From NCBI GenBank assembly GCA_938048755.1, contig CALIUG010000108.1, positions 1 through 43,177 on the forward strand: 43,177 bases of DNA, written 5' to 3'. Shown piece by piece: positions 9,289 through 18,600 of the stretch. Within the stretch, counting starts at the first letter, position 1. Every line of letters starts with the position of its first letter. Source of the stretch: an uncultured Alphaproteobacteria bacterium (GTDB lineage Bacteria > Pseudomonadota > Alphaproteobacteria > SP197). Under the pieces are notes generated by a model, which saw nothing but the letters and a program-made list of their open reading frames with translations, did not search any database and was not told the DNA's origin. A program made the translations under genes and the position numbers.

Positions 9289-10211
9289 GAGAACGCTAAA
9301 CGTGCGGCATGTGCGACCTCATCAACGCTGAGATCGGCAAGGTTGTATCGCGACAAGACGGTGACGGATTGTCCACGCGGCGCTGTCAACGCGGGATCCG
9401 AACCAGACGAAAACAGCGTCAGCGACGTGCACCCTGCGGTCGCCGCCAGATGCATCGGGCCGGTGTCGTTGCCGATTGCCAGTTCGGCACGCCGCCCCAG
9501 GGCGGCAATCTGCTCAAAACTGGTCCGGCCGCATAGATTGACGGAGTCTCTTCTGACCGAAGCGATCGCATCGAGCACATCGGCTTCTGCAGGCCCGCCA
9601 ATCAACACCACGGCCAGATTCATGCCTTTCAGGCGATGGCAAAGTTCACCATAACGCTCGGCAGGCCAGCGTTTTTCCGGGCGATGCGGCGCGCTGCCAG
9701 GAACAATCAGAGCAAAACGATCCGGCAGATCAAAAGCACTGAGATCGGCATCGATCATGGAGAGATCAGGCGGTGGTACATCATCAATACCGGCCATGTG
9801 AAGCTGATCAGCCTGACGCTCGACCGTGTGCAGACGATCCCGATCCGGATTGGCATGGGGATGCGAGCAGCCTCTGGCGATGCCGGACCATTCCGGCCTG
9901 GGACGTTTGAACAGGCGAAGATAGCTGCTGGAACGATCAGAGGTCTGGAGGTCGTAGACCCTGTCGAAGGCAGTCTCGTTCAGTTCTTTGGAAAGGGAAC
10001 GAACCCTGGCGAACTGCCACCATTTCGGTTTGTCATCCAGCCAGATCTCGTCGAACCAGCCGCCGGCGCGTGCCAGATCTTCGTAAGGAACCGTCGTCAG
10101 GAGAACGATATGGGCATCGCGATGATGGTTCCGAATGGCCTGGAACGGGCCCGACGAAAGGACAAAATCGCCCAGAGCGCCAAGGCGAATCACAAGGATT
10201 CGCGTGCTCAT
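9285..10211 (-). CDS. Glycosyltransferase family 9 (heptosyltransferase-like)
   Basis: A 308-residue GT-B enzyme of the family that includes the LPS heptosyltransferases. Visible signs are the start [18 protein letters not shown], typical of GT9, [20 protein letters not shown] in the C-terminal nucleotide-sugar domain, and [12 protein letters not shown] near the end, which is the GT9 signature. It probably adds a sugar to lipopolysaccharide core or a related envelope glycan on the cytoplasmic face of the membrane. The donor is unknown. The ATG at 10211 overlaps the TGA of the family 4 glycosyltransferase upstream (ATGA, 10208-10211), so the two are likely translated together. Longer in-frame starts exist upstream, but they lie inside that gene. 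Confidence 0.88.
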   Translation of the reverse strand: MSTRILVIRLGALGDFVLSSGPFQAIRNHHRDAHIVLLTTVPYEDLARAGGWFDEIWLDDKPKWWQFARVRSLSKELNETAFDRVYDLQTSDRSSSYLRLFKRPRPEWSGIARGCSHPHANPDRDRLHTVERQADQLHMAGIDDVPPPDLSMIDADLSAFDLPDRFALIVPGSAPHRPEKRWPAERYGELCHRLKGMNLAVVLIGGPAEADVLDAIASVRRDSVNLCGRTSFEQIAALGRRAELAIGNDTGPMHLAATAGCTSLTLFSSGSDPALTAPRGQSVTVLSRYNLADLSVDEVAHAARLAFS

Positions 10212-11362
10212 GGCCAGGGGATCAGTTCGCGATAAACATCGAGCGTCTGGGCGCACATCTTGGTGCGCGCAAAGAGCTCGACGGTCCGCGCGCGCGCTAC
10301 GGCGGCCAGACGGACGCGCGCTTCCTCGTCAAGATCAAGAGCGGCAGCCACGGCCTGGGCGAGCACGGAAGGGTCTTCGGGACGCACAAGCCAGCCGGTG
10401 ACGCCAGGCTCCACGGTTTCCTGGGCCCCGCCATGGTTGGTTGCCACAACCGGCACGCCCATGGCCTGTGCCTCGACGGCCACACGCCCGAAGCCTTCAG
10501 GCTCGATGGATGCAGAGACCACCACGTCGGCCAACCGGTAGGCGGCAGCCATATCCTGACATCCGTCGATCAGAACGACACGGCCGGTGAGACCACGGGC
10601 CTCGATATCCTTCTCGATTTCCTTGCGCAGACCTTCGCGCCCGCTGCCGACGCCGACGAGCAGACACAGGGAATCGCTGCGATCCATCTGGGCCATGGCC
10701 TGGACCATGATGTGTTGCCCCTTCCAGCGCGCAAGACGCCCCGGCAACATCACGATGGGCACGCCGTCGGGCAGGTTCCAGCGCGCGGCGAGGCTGGCCA
10801 CACGTTCGGAACTGACAGCAGCGGGGTCAAAGCCGACGACATCGATTCCCCTGTGAATGCGCCGAAGCCGGTCGTCACCCACGCCGTAATGTTCGCGCAC
10901 ATGGGCCGCGATGAAGTCGGAGATCGCGATGACGCGGTCCCCCTTGGCCATCACCGCGTTGTAACGTTTCTTGATTCCACCACCGAAGTTGTAGGGCGCA
11001 TGAAAGGTCGTGACGAAAGGACGGCCCGTACGCCGGGCAGCCTTCAGTGCCGACCAGGCCGGCGCACGCGAACGCGCGTGGATCAGGCTGACGTTTTCGG
11101 AACGGATCAGGTCGACGAGCCGGTTGGCATTGCGCTGAATGGTGATGGGTGATTTTGAAGCGACCGGCATCTGAATCAGCTTCGCCTTGGTCCGCAGCAG
11201 TTCAGGCGCGAGGTCGCCGCCCTCAGAGACCACAAGGGCCTCGCCGCCTGCCGCAATCACGGCGCGCGCAACATCGATGACGGCGCGTTCGGCACCACCG
11301 ACGTTCAGCTCCGGAATCACCTGCAGGATGACCGGGCCGCGCGCTTGCTGATCGGAATCCAT
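10208..11362 (-). CDS. Glycosyltransferase family 4
   Basis: A 384-residue GT-B glycosyltransferase. The N-terminal acceptor domain starts VILQVIPELNVGGAERAV, typical of the family. The C-terminal donor domain has PGRLARWKGQH and the E-x7-E element in EPEGFGRVAVEA followed by MGVPVVATNHGGAQE. It has no signal peptide and probably works at the inner face of the cytoplasmic membrane in LPS or capsule assembly. The frame remains open far upstream, but that part is antisense to the divergent hydrolase gene. The ATG at 11362 begins the family's usual N-terminus. It is followed with a 4-base overlap by the family 9 enzyme. Confidence 0.88.
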   Translation of the reverse strand: MDSDQQARGPVILQVIPELNVGGAERAVIDVARAVIAAGGEALVVSEGGDLAPELLRTKAKLIQMPVASKSPITIQRNANRLVDLIRSENVSLIHARSRAPAWSALKAARRTGRPFVTTFHAPYNFGGGIKKRYNAVMAKGDRVIAISDFIAAHVREHYGVGDDRLRRIHRGIDVVGFDPAAVSSERVASLAARWNLPDGVPIVMLPGRLARWKGQHIMVQAMAQMDRSDSLCLLVGVGSGREGLRKEIEKDIEARGLTGRVVLIDGCQDMAAAYRLADVVVSASIEPEGFGRVAVEAQAMGVPVVATNHGGAQETVEPGVTGWLVRPEDPSVLAQAVAAALDLDEEARVRLAAVARARTVELFARTKMCAQTLDVYRELIPWP

Positions 11363-11403
11363 GTTACAAAACCTGTCTTTCAACGAACCGTGGACCATAT
11401 CCC

Positions 11404-12165
11404 ATGTCCGACCACGACACGACACCACAATGGCTCGATCGCGACGGCGGTCACCGTCTCGCCTATCACAAGAGCGCAGGCAAGACACCGGGCATCGTTT
11501 TCCTGGGTGGTTATGCCTCCGACATGACCGGGACCAAGGCCCAGTTCCTGGACCAGTGGTGCCGTGAGAACGACCGGTCCTATCTGCGCTTCGACTATCT
11601 GGGCCACGGTCAATCCAGCGGCACGTTTGAGGAAGGCACCATCGGGCGATGGACCGAGGATGCCCTGGCCGCACTCGACCGGTTGACCCAGGGCCCTCAG
11701 ATTCTGATCGGGTCCAGCATGGGTGGCTGGATTATGCTGAACCTCGCCCTGCAACGACCGGACCGTATTGCCGGGCTGGTCGGCATCGCCGCCGCACCGG
11801 ACTTCAGCCAGAACATCTGGTGGGGCCTCTCAGCAGAGGATCAGGACCGCTTGATGACAGACGGCAAGCTGACCATCCAGGAGGGTGAGAGCAGCTATAC
11901 GGTGACCCGTGACTTTGTCGAGGACGGCCGCAAGCATCTGGTGATGCGGTCCCCGATCGGGCTTTCTTGTCCTGTCCGCCTCCTTCAGGGCATGCGCGAT
12001 GACGCCGTGCCATGGCCAACCGCCCACCAGATCGCCGAGAGGACAACGGCCGAAGATGTCGTCGTGACCCTGATCAAAGATGGCGACCACAGACTGTCGC
12101 GTGATGAAGATCTTGAGCGATTGGGAACAATACTGGATGAACTGCTAGCAGTTGTTTCCCGCTAG
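11404..12165 (+). CDS. Alpha/beta hydrolase, ABHD10-like acyl-protein thioesterase family
   Basis: A 253-residue cytosolic alpha/beta hydrolase. The nucleophile elbow GSSMGG places Ser at about 105, the acid is Asp in MRDDAVPW (about 199-200), and the base is His in DGDHR (about 229). The pieces FLGGYASDMTGTKA, LRFDYLGHGQSSG, CPVRLLQGMRDDAVPW and DGDHRLS run in the same order as in mitochondrial ABHD10, which removes palmitoyl groups from proteins and cleaves acyl glucuronides. Family assignment is firm; the bacterial substrate is not known. It is divergent from the glycosyltransferase genes with only 41 bases between. Its TAG stop shares the palindrome CTAG with the stop of the convergent SDR gene. 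Confidence 0.87.
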   Translation: MSDHDTTPQWLDRDGGHRLAYHKSAGKTPGIVFLGGYASDMTGTKAQFLDQWCRENDRSYLRFDYLGHGQSSGTFEEGTIGRWTEDALAALDRLTQGPQILIGSSMGGWIMLNLALQRPDRIAGLVGIAAAPDFSQNIWWGLSAEDQDRLMTDGKLTIQEGESSYTVTRDFVEDGRKHLVMRSPIGLSCPVRLLQGMRDDAVPWPTAHQIAERTTAEDVVVTLIKDGDHRLSRDEDLERLGTILDELLAVVSR

Positions 12166-13037
12166 GCGCCCTTTGCCTTGAGGTCAGCCTTCATGCCTTC
12201 GCGATAGGACGGAAACGTCAGGCTGACACCCAGTTGTTCCTTGATGCGGTCGTTTCGCACGCGCTTGTTGTCGGCGTAGAAGCTGGCGGCCATGTCGGAG
12301 AGTTCGGCATCTTCGAAGGCGACCGGCTCCGGCGGGGGCACACCAAGCAGCTTGCAGGCGTGCTCCACGACCTTGGCGGGTTCTTCGGGCTTGTCGTCAC
12401 AGACGTTGTAGACGGCCCCGGGATGGGGCCGGGCCATGGAGGCGCGCAGGGTCGCCACGATGTCATCGACATGGATGCGCGAGAACACCTGGCCCGGCTT
12501 GACGATGCGTCGTGCACGACCCTTGCGGACCTGTTCGAGCACACCGCGGCCGGGGCCATAGATGCCGGCCAGCCGGAAGACATGGACCGGCAGGCCGAAC
12601 CGCTCGTGCATGACGAGCCAGGCTTCCTCAGCCGCGACCCGGCGCGCGCTGCGTTCCAGGTTGGGCGCCAGTGGCGTGGTTTCATCGACCCACGCACCGT
12701 CATGGTTGCCATAGACGCCCGTGGTCGAGAGGTAACCGACCCAGTCCAGACTTTCGATGGTGCCGATCTGTTCGCCGGCTGCCTGCAGCGGCGGACAGGC
12801 CACGTCCTTTGACGGCGGGATCGAATCAACAAGGTGCGTGGTGCCTTCCAGGGCCTGCAGAAGGGGCCTTTCGGCCGTAACGCCATCAAACACGACAGCC
12901 TGGATTCCCAGGGCCTTCAGGGCTTCGCATTTCTCAGGATCACGTGCGGTTCCGGCAACGGACCAGCCTTCATCCAGCAGCGTGCGGGCCAGTGTGCCGA
13001 CACTGAATCCAAGGCCAAAACAAAAGAGCTTCTTCAC
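12162..13037 (-). CDS. NAD(P)-dependent SDR/epimerase family protein
   Basis: A 291-residue extended short-chain dehydrogenase-like protein related to YeeZ-type nucleotide-sugar epimerase homologues. The Rossmann nucleotide motif is slightly altered ([11 protein letters not shown]), and the middle has [18 protein letters not shown] and the later element [12 protein letters not shown]. The substrate is unknown. I chose GTG at 13037 as start because it overlaps the queG stop as GTGA and is preceded by GAGGG. A TTG two codons further upstream (13043) is also possible. It probably forms a unit with queG. Its stop overlaps the stop of the convergent hydrolase gene by four bases. Confidence 0.85.
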   Translation of the reverse strand: MKKLFCFGLGFSVGTLARTLLDEGWSVAGTARDPEKCEALKALGIQAVVFDGVTAERPLLQALEGTTHLVDSIPPSKDVACPPLQAAGEQIGTIESLDWVGYLSTTGVYGNHDGAWVDETTPLAPNLERSARRVAAEEAWLVMHERFGLPVHVFRLAGIYGPGRGVLEQVRKGRARRIVKPGQVFSRIHVDDIVATLRASMARPHPGAVYNVCDDKPEEPAKVVEHACKLLGVPPPEPVAFEDAELSDMAASFYADNKRVRNDRIKEQLGVSLTFPSYREGMKADLKAKGA

Positions 13038-14167
13038 GGGCAACCCTCATCCCATTCGCGCCGGACAGCATCGTCGGCTTCGGTTTCATAGTGGGCACGG
13101 CGCGCCTCTGCAAAGGCAGCCTGGTCACAATGACACCTGAGCGCCCACACCGCCATGGCACGCACCAGGGGTGAGGCATCGTCCAGACGGTCGATGATCG
13201 CCGAATGCGCACCTTCTTCGTTGCTGTTGCCCAGCGCGATCATCACATTGCGCACAAAGCGATCACGTCCAACACGTTTGATCGGGCTGCCACGGAAGAG
13301 TTCACGGAAGCCCGCGTCATCAAGCTGGGCAAGGTCAGCCAGGCGCGGTGCCGTCAGTTCGGCACGCGGCAGAAAGGCCGGTTCGCTCGCACGGCTGGCA
13401 AATTTGTTCCAGGGGCAGACCGCCAGGCAGTCGTCACAGCCGTAGATGCGGTTCCCCATGGGCGCGCGAAACTCGGCAGCGATATGACCCTTGTGTTCGA
13501 TGGTGAGGTAGGAGATGCAGCGTGTTGCATCCAGTCGATAAGGTTCAGGAAAGGCTGCCGTCGGGCAGATGTCCTGACAGGCCCTGCAGGAGCCGCAATG
13601 GTCCGGCTCAGGTTCATCGGGCTCAAGATCGAGCGTAGTGTAGATTTCGCCCAGGAAGAACCAGGAACCCAGCGAGCGCGAAACGAGGTTGGTGTGTTTG
13701 CCCTGCCATCCCACACGGGTGCGCGCCGCCAGTGGTTTCTCCATGACCGGTGCCGTATCAACAAACACCTTCACGTCGCCACCCTGGGTCTCGACCATCC
13801 AGCGCGCCAGCGCCTTCAACCGCTTCTTGACGACATCGTGGTAGTCACGGCCACGGGCATAAACCGAGATGACGCCCCGATCCCTGCGTTCCAGGTCATC
13901 AAGCGGGTCGTGGGTGGGAGCATAACTCATCGCAAGCGTGATGACCGAGCGTGCCTGGGGCCAAAGCTCCTGGGGATCGCTGCGCTGCTCACCGCGCCGC
14001 TCCATCCAGTCCATATCGCCGTGGTGCCCGGCAGTGACATAGCGCGACAGACGATCGGACCATTCCGGCGTTGCCACTGCCGAGGTCACACCGCAGGCAT
14101 CAAATCCCAGACGGCTCGCTTCTTCGCGAATGGCTCTTGTTGCAAGCGTGGCTTGAGTCACCGCCAC
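13034..14167 (-). CDS. queG: Epoxyqueuosine reductase
   Basis: QueG reduces epoxyqueuosine to queuosine at the wobble base of tRNAs with GUN anticodons, using cobalamin and two [4Fe-4S] clusters. The cluster cysteines are clear: [12 protein letters not shown] (about C191, C194, C197, C201) and [10 protein letters not shown] (about C244, C247, C251), with C217 between. The catalytic aspartate region is [10 protein letters not shown] (about D137). HEAT-like repeats fill the C-terminus ([13 protein letters not shown]). Length (377) fits the family. The start is GTG at 14167 with GAGG 6 bases upstream; a second GTG at 14161 is possible. It lies 8 bases after the GST gene and overlaps the SDR gene, so the three are probably co-transcribed. 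Confidence 0.95.
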   Translation of the reverse strand: MAVTQATLATRAIREEASRLGFDACGVTSAVATPEWSDRLSRYVTAGHHGDMDWMERRGEQRSDPQELWPQARSVITLAMSYAPTHDPLDDLERRDRGVISVYARGRDYHDVVKKRLKALARWMVETQGGDVKVFVDTAPVMEKPLAARTRVGWQGKHTNLVSRSLGSWFFLGEIYTTLDLEPDEPEPDHCGSCRACQDICPTAAFPEPYRLDATRCISYLTIEHKGHIAAEFRAPMGNRIYGCDDCLAVCPWNKFASRASEPAFLPRAELTAPRLADLAQLDDAGFRELFRGSPIKRVGRDRFVRNVMIALGNSNEEGAHSAIIDRLDDASPLVRAMAVWALRCHCDQAAFAEARRAHYETEADDAVRREWDEGCP

Positions 14168-14175
14168 CGCAGGCC

Positions 14176-14844
14176 TCAGAAATCCAGATCGTCGTAATGG
14201 CTGACAGGGCGCAGGCCGGGGAGCCGATCATCCAGGATAGGCTGGAAGGACGGTCGCGACTTCACGCGCGCATACCAGTCACGCGCGGCTTCCTGGTGCG
14301 CCCAGGGAACATCACCGATGTAATCGATGCAGGAGAGCTGCGCGGCAGCTGCAATATCAGCCAGGCTGAACTGTTCGCCGGCAAGCCAGCTGCGCCGTTC
14401 CACCAGAAAGGCGATGTAGTCGAGATGCACACGGATGTTGGCGAGCCCGGCGCGAACCGTGGCGGAATCAGGTTCACCGTGGCCCAGAAACCGTCGCTGC
14501 ACCTTTTCGCCAAAGAGGTTCTGTGTTGCCTCAATGTGCATCTTCTCGTCGAACCAGGCGACCAGACGCCTGGTTTCGGCACGTTGTGCAGGGGACGCAC
14601 CGAGTAGGTCGGGCAAGGGCTGGACTTCCTGCAGATACTCGACAATAGCAGTGCTGTCGGCGATGGGCGTGCCATCGGCCTCGACCAGAACCGGGACCTT
14701 TCCTGCGGGATTGAGATGCAGGAATTCCTCACGCCGTTCCCAGACGTTCTCGGTCTTGAGGTCGAACGGCAGTCCCTTTTCCTTCAGGGCAATCCGGACC
14801 TTGCGGCAGAACGGAGAAAGCGGGACATGGTAGAGCTCACGCAT
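14176..14844 (-). CDS. Glutathione S-transferase family protein
   Basis: A 222-residue cytosolic GST-fold protein. The thioredoxin-like N-terminal domain (1-80) starts [20 protein letters not shown], with Cys at about 13, and ends with the glutathione-binding element [10 protein letters not shown]. The helical C-terminal domain carries [18 protein letters not shown], the family N-capping motif. The cysteine in place of Ser/Tyr suggests an omega- or beta-like enzyme with thiol-transfer activity, but this is inference. It comes first in the run GST-queG-SDR on the minus strand. Confidence 0.92.
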   Translation of the reverse strand: MRELYHVPLSPFCRKVRIALKEKGLPFDLKTENVWERREEFLHLNPAGKVPVLVEADGTPIADSTAIVEYLQEVQPLPDLLGASPAQRAETRRLVAWFDEKMHIEATQNLFGEKVQRRFLGHGEPDSATVRAGLANIRVHLDYIAFLVERRSWLAGEQFSLADIAAAAQLSCIDYIGDVPWAHQEAARDWYARVKSRPSFQPILDDRLPGLRPVSHYDDLDF

Positions 14845-14891
14845 GCGCGGAAGCTAACGCGGATTCTTGCGTTTCGCCACGGCTTCCGTTG

Positions 14892-15560
14892 CTATTCGAG
14901 AACAACCTGCAGCGTGTCGCAGAAGCGCCCGGTCGGTACCGCGCGAAGATCGGCCGGATTGACCCGCAGTTCCAATTTCAGGCGATCTTCGCTGTCGGAA
15001 GCTGCAGCAAGGTGGAGAGGCGCATCAAACTGCAGTTCCGCAGGGGTTTCCGAGAAACCTGTGCCAACCGAAACCTGATAGGGAATGGACGCACCGCACG
15101 CGCCTTTGAGGCGGAACGCCCCGCCCTGCGCACTGAAGGCCTTGATCGAAAGATCGCGGGATACATCGGTGAGCAGGCTTTGATGCGCACGCACCGGCGG
15201 GCCGGGAAACGGCATGGAATGCTCAACCTCGGTCTTGGTCAGGGTCACGGCAAAGCCGATGCCCTGACCATCTGCAGGGACGCTGCTCCCCACGATGACG
15301 GACATGTCGAGGGCAAGCGATGAAGCACGGATGGCATCCTGGGTTTCCAGCACGGAGGCGAGCTGTTCCTGTGTCAGGCAACCGCGTTTGATGAGGACGG
15401 CGCCCAACCTGCCGCCACAGGCTGCCTGGGCTTCCAGAGCGTCCATCAGCTGATGTTCGTTGATCAATCCGCAATCCTGAAGAAGGCGCCCAAGCCTGAG
15501 GCCCGACGACACGGCATTTGTGTGGCCAGTCTGGTGTAACAACGACAATCTCCCAACCAT
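14892..15560 (-). CDS. Protein with GspE/MshE N-terminal-like domain and a novel C-terminal half
   Basis: A 222-residue protein that I do not recognise as a whole. Residues about 20-75 (GLRLGRLLQDCGLINEHQL, then GGRLGAVLIKRGCLTQEQLA) match the two-part MshEN/GspE N-domain. That domain occurs in type II secretion and type IV pilus ATPases and in some stand-alone c-di-GMP-binding proteins. No ATPase domain follows. Instead there is a predicted beta-rich segment of about 135 residues. Its end (TGRFCDTLQVVLE) resembles the last strand of spore-coat U or fimbrial beta-sandwich subunits, but without a signal peptide. The start is ATG at 15560, after a G-rich Shine-Dalgarno sequence. It lies 93 bases downstream of gltB with an inverted repeat in between. 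Confidence 0.72.
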   Translation of the reverse strand: MVGRLSLLHQTGHTNAVSSGLRLGRLLQDCGLINEHQLMDALEAQAACGGRLGAVLIKRGCLTQEQLASVLETQDAIRASSLALDMSVIVGSSVPADGQGIGFAVTLTKTEVEHSMPFPGPPVRAHQSLLTDVSRDLSIKAFSAQGGAFRLKGACGASIPYQVSVGTGFSETPAELQFDAPLHLAAASDSEDRLKLELRVNPADLRAVPTGRFCDTLQVVLE

Positions 15561-15599
15561 TCGGCCCCCACGACCGAATCCCAAGTTGCGTCCGACCTT

Positions 15600-15617
15600 G
15601 TTCACATGGCCGTGAAC
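15600..15617. repeat. Inverted repeat between gltB and the MshEN-like gene
   Basis: GTTCAC and GTGAAC, a perfect 6-bp inverted repeat with a 6-base spacer, in the 93-base gap after gltB. No T-run follows on either strand. It may be an operator for the small gene downstream or a weak hairpin. Confidence 0.35.
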
Positions 15618-15653
15618 CCGGACAGCACAAGTGACGGCGCGCACACCCGACGG

Positions 15654-18600
15654 TCAGGCGCTTGCGCGGGAGCCTTCGTCCTGAAGGGGGTGATGGAGGC
15701 GCTCGATCATCTCACGGGGGCAGACCTGCCAGATGTCACCAACCCGCAGATCCCATTCACGCAGGATGCGTGAGGCATAAACCGATTGGGTTTCCCTGGC
15801 GTGTACCGCCACGAGGGACTTCACGACACCTTCCCAGTGGGAACTGGCCAATCGCTGCATCACCACGGTTTCATCGTTGATGTGCTGGGGCAGTGTCTGA
15901 TCAGGGTCATAGATGAACGCCATACCGCCGGTCATTCCCGCGCCGAAGTTGGCGCCAACCGGCCCCAGAATCACAGCCGTTCCGCCGGTCATGTATTCGC
16001 ATCCGTTGGAGCCACAACCCTCGATGACGGTATCGGCGCCGGAATTGCGCACGGCGAACCGCTCCCCGGCCTGACCAGCCGCAAAGAGCTGGCCGGCGGT
16101 GGCGCCATACAGCACCGTGTTGCCGATGATGGTGTTGTGCTGTGATGCACGCTCGCTGGAAGCCGGCGGACGCACCACGACGATACCACCCGAGAGGCCC
16201 TTGCCGACATAGTCGTTGGCATCGCCAAAGACCTCGAGCTTCAGGCCCTGCACCGCAAAGGCGCCGAGCGATTGCCCGGCGGAACCGCGCAGACGGACCG
16301 TGATATGGCCCGGCGCGAGTCCGTCCATGCCGAAGCGCTGCGTGATTTCCGAGGACAGCCTGGTGCCGACCGCCCGATGCGTGTTCCGCACGTTGTAGGC
16401 AAGCTGCATCTTCTCGCGCTCTTCCAGTGCCGCACGCGCATCGTGCAGCATCTGGGCATCAAGCGTGTCGGGAACCTCGTTGCGCCCCTCGATGGTGCAA
16501 TAGCGGGGTTGGTCGCCGGGATCGGCCTGAACCAGAAGCGGGTTGAGGTCGAGGTCATCAAGATCCTCACTGCCGCGGCTGACCTGTTTGAGAAGATCAG
16601 TGCGCCCGATGATCTCGTTGAGGCTGCGCACACCCAGGGATGCCAGAATTTCACGCACTTCTTCCGCGATGAAGGAAAAGAGGTTCACGACCTTTTCAGG
16701 TGAACCCTCGAACTTGGCGCGGAGCGAGTCTTTCTGGGTGCAGATCCCTACCGGGCAGGTGTTGGAATGGCACTGACGCACCATGATGCAGCCCATGGCC
16801 ACGAGCGATGCCGTGCCGACACCATATTCCTCGGCCCCCATCATGGCAGCCGTGACGACATCTCGGCCCGTGCGGATACCGCCATCGGTGCGCAGGGTGA
16901 CGGTGTGACGCAGACGGTTGAGCGTGAGCACCTGATTGGCCTCGGCCAGGCCCATCTCCCAGGGCGCGCCGGCGTACTTGATGCTGGTCTGGGGACTGGC
17001 GCCGGTACCGCCGACATGGCCGGAGATCAGGATGACATCGGCCTTGGCCTTGGCAACGCCTGCCGCAACCGTGCCTACACCGGCCTGGCTGACCAGCTTC
17101 ACCGTGACCCGGGCCGAGGCATTGATCTGCTTGAGGTCGTAGATGAGCTGCGCCAGATCCTCGATCGAATAGATGTCGTGATGCGGCGGCGGCGAAATCA
17201 GCATCACGCCCGGCGTGGCATGACGCAGCTTGGCGATCATCTCGGTCACCTTGAAGCCCGGCAGCTGCCCGCCTTCGCCCGGCTTGGCACCCTGCGCGAT
17301 CTTGATTTCGAGCTCGCGGCAGTTGGTCAGGTACTGGGCGGTGACACCGAAACGACCCGAGGCCACCTGCTTGATCGGTGAATTGGGATTGTCGCCATTG
17401 GGCCGGGGATGAAAGCGCTCCGGGTCTTCACCGCCTTCGCCGGAATCCGACAAGGCACCGATCCGGTTCATGGCGATGGTGAGCGTCTCATGAGCTTCCG
17501 GCGACAGGGCGCCCAGCGACATGCCCGGCGTGACGAAGCGTTTGCGGATTTCCGTGATCGATTCGACTTCATCGATCCCGATGGGCTCATGACGCGGATT
17601 GAAATCAAGCAGGTCGCGCAGATCAAACGGCGGGCGCTTGTCCATGCCCTCGGCATACCGCTTGTACATCTGGTAGCTATCGGTCGCGACGGCGGTCTGC
17701 AGCGCATGAATGAGGCCGGCTTCGAAGGCGTGGGCCTCGCCGCCATAGCGGTATCGATAGATGCCGCCGATGGGGAGCGACACGATGTCGTTTTCGTAGG
17801 CCTCACGATGCAGTTTCAGCGAACGGCGCTGTATACCGGTGAGGCCGATACCGGAAATACGTGATGGCATGCCGGGAAAGAACTCGGCGACCAGCGTGCG
17901 CGAAAGCCCGATGGTTTCGAAGTTATAGCCACCGCGATAGGACGAGATGACGGAGATGCCCATCTTGGACATGATCTTCAACAGACCGTCATCAATGGCC
18001 TTCTTGTAGCGGGCAACACATTCCTCAAGCGTATAGTCGGCCAACAGGCCGCGGCGGTGCCGCTCGGCAATGCCTTCTTCGGCGAGATACGCATTGACCG
18101 TGGTCGCACCGACGCCCACGAGCACCGCGAAATAGTGCACGTCCAGGCACTCGCTCGAGCGCACGTTGAGCGACGTGAACGTTCGCAGGGATTGGCGCAC
18201 CAGATGGCTGTGCACGGCGCCCGCCACGAGAATCATCGGCATGGCAACACGGTCTCTGCCGGTCGCCTCATCGGTCAAGATGATGTGCTCGCAGCCACCG
18301 CGCACCGCATCTTCGGATTCCTGACGGATGCGTTGGATGGCATCCGACAGGGCATTCTCGTCATCGCGACCGGCGTCGAACGTGCAGTCGATGACGGTCG
18401 CGCTGTCTTTCATGTAGCGGCGCATGGCCTGGAACTGCGCGTTGGTCAGGACCGGGGATTGCAGTTGCAGAATCCGCGTCTGGCTCTCGTCCTGATCAAG
18501 AATGTTGGAGAGATTGCCCAGACGCGTGTCGAGCGTCATGACACGGCGCTCGCGCAGCGAATCGATCGGCGGATTCGTGACCTGGCTGAAGTTCTGACGG

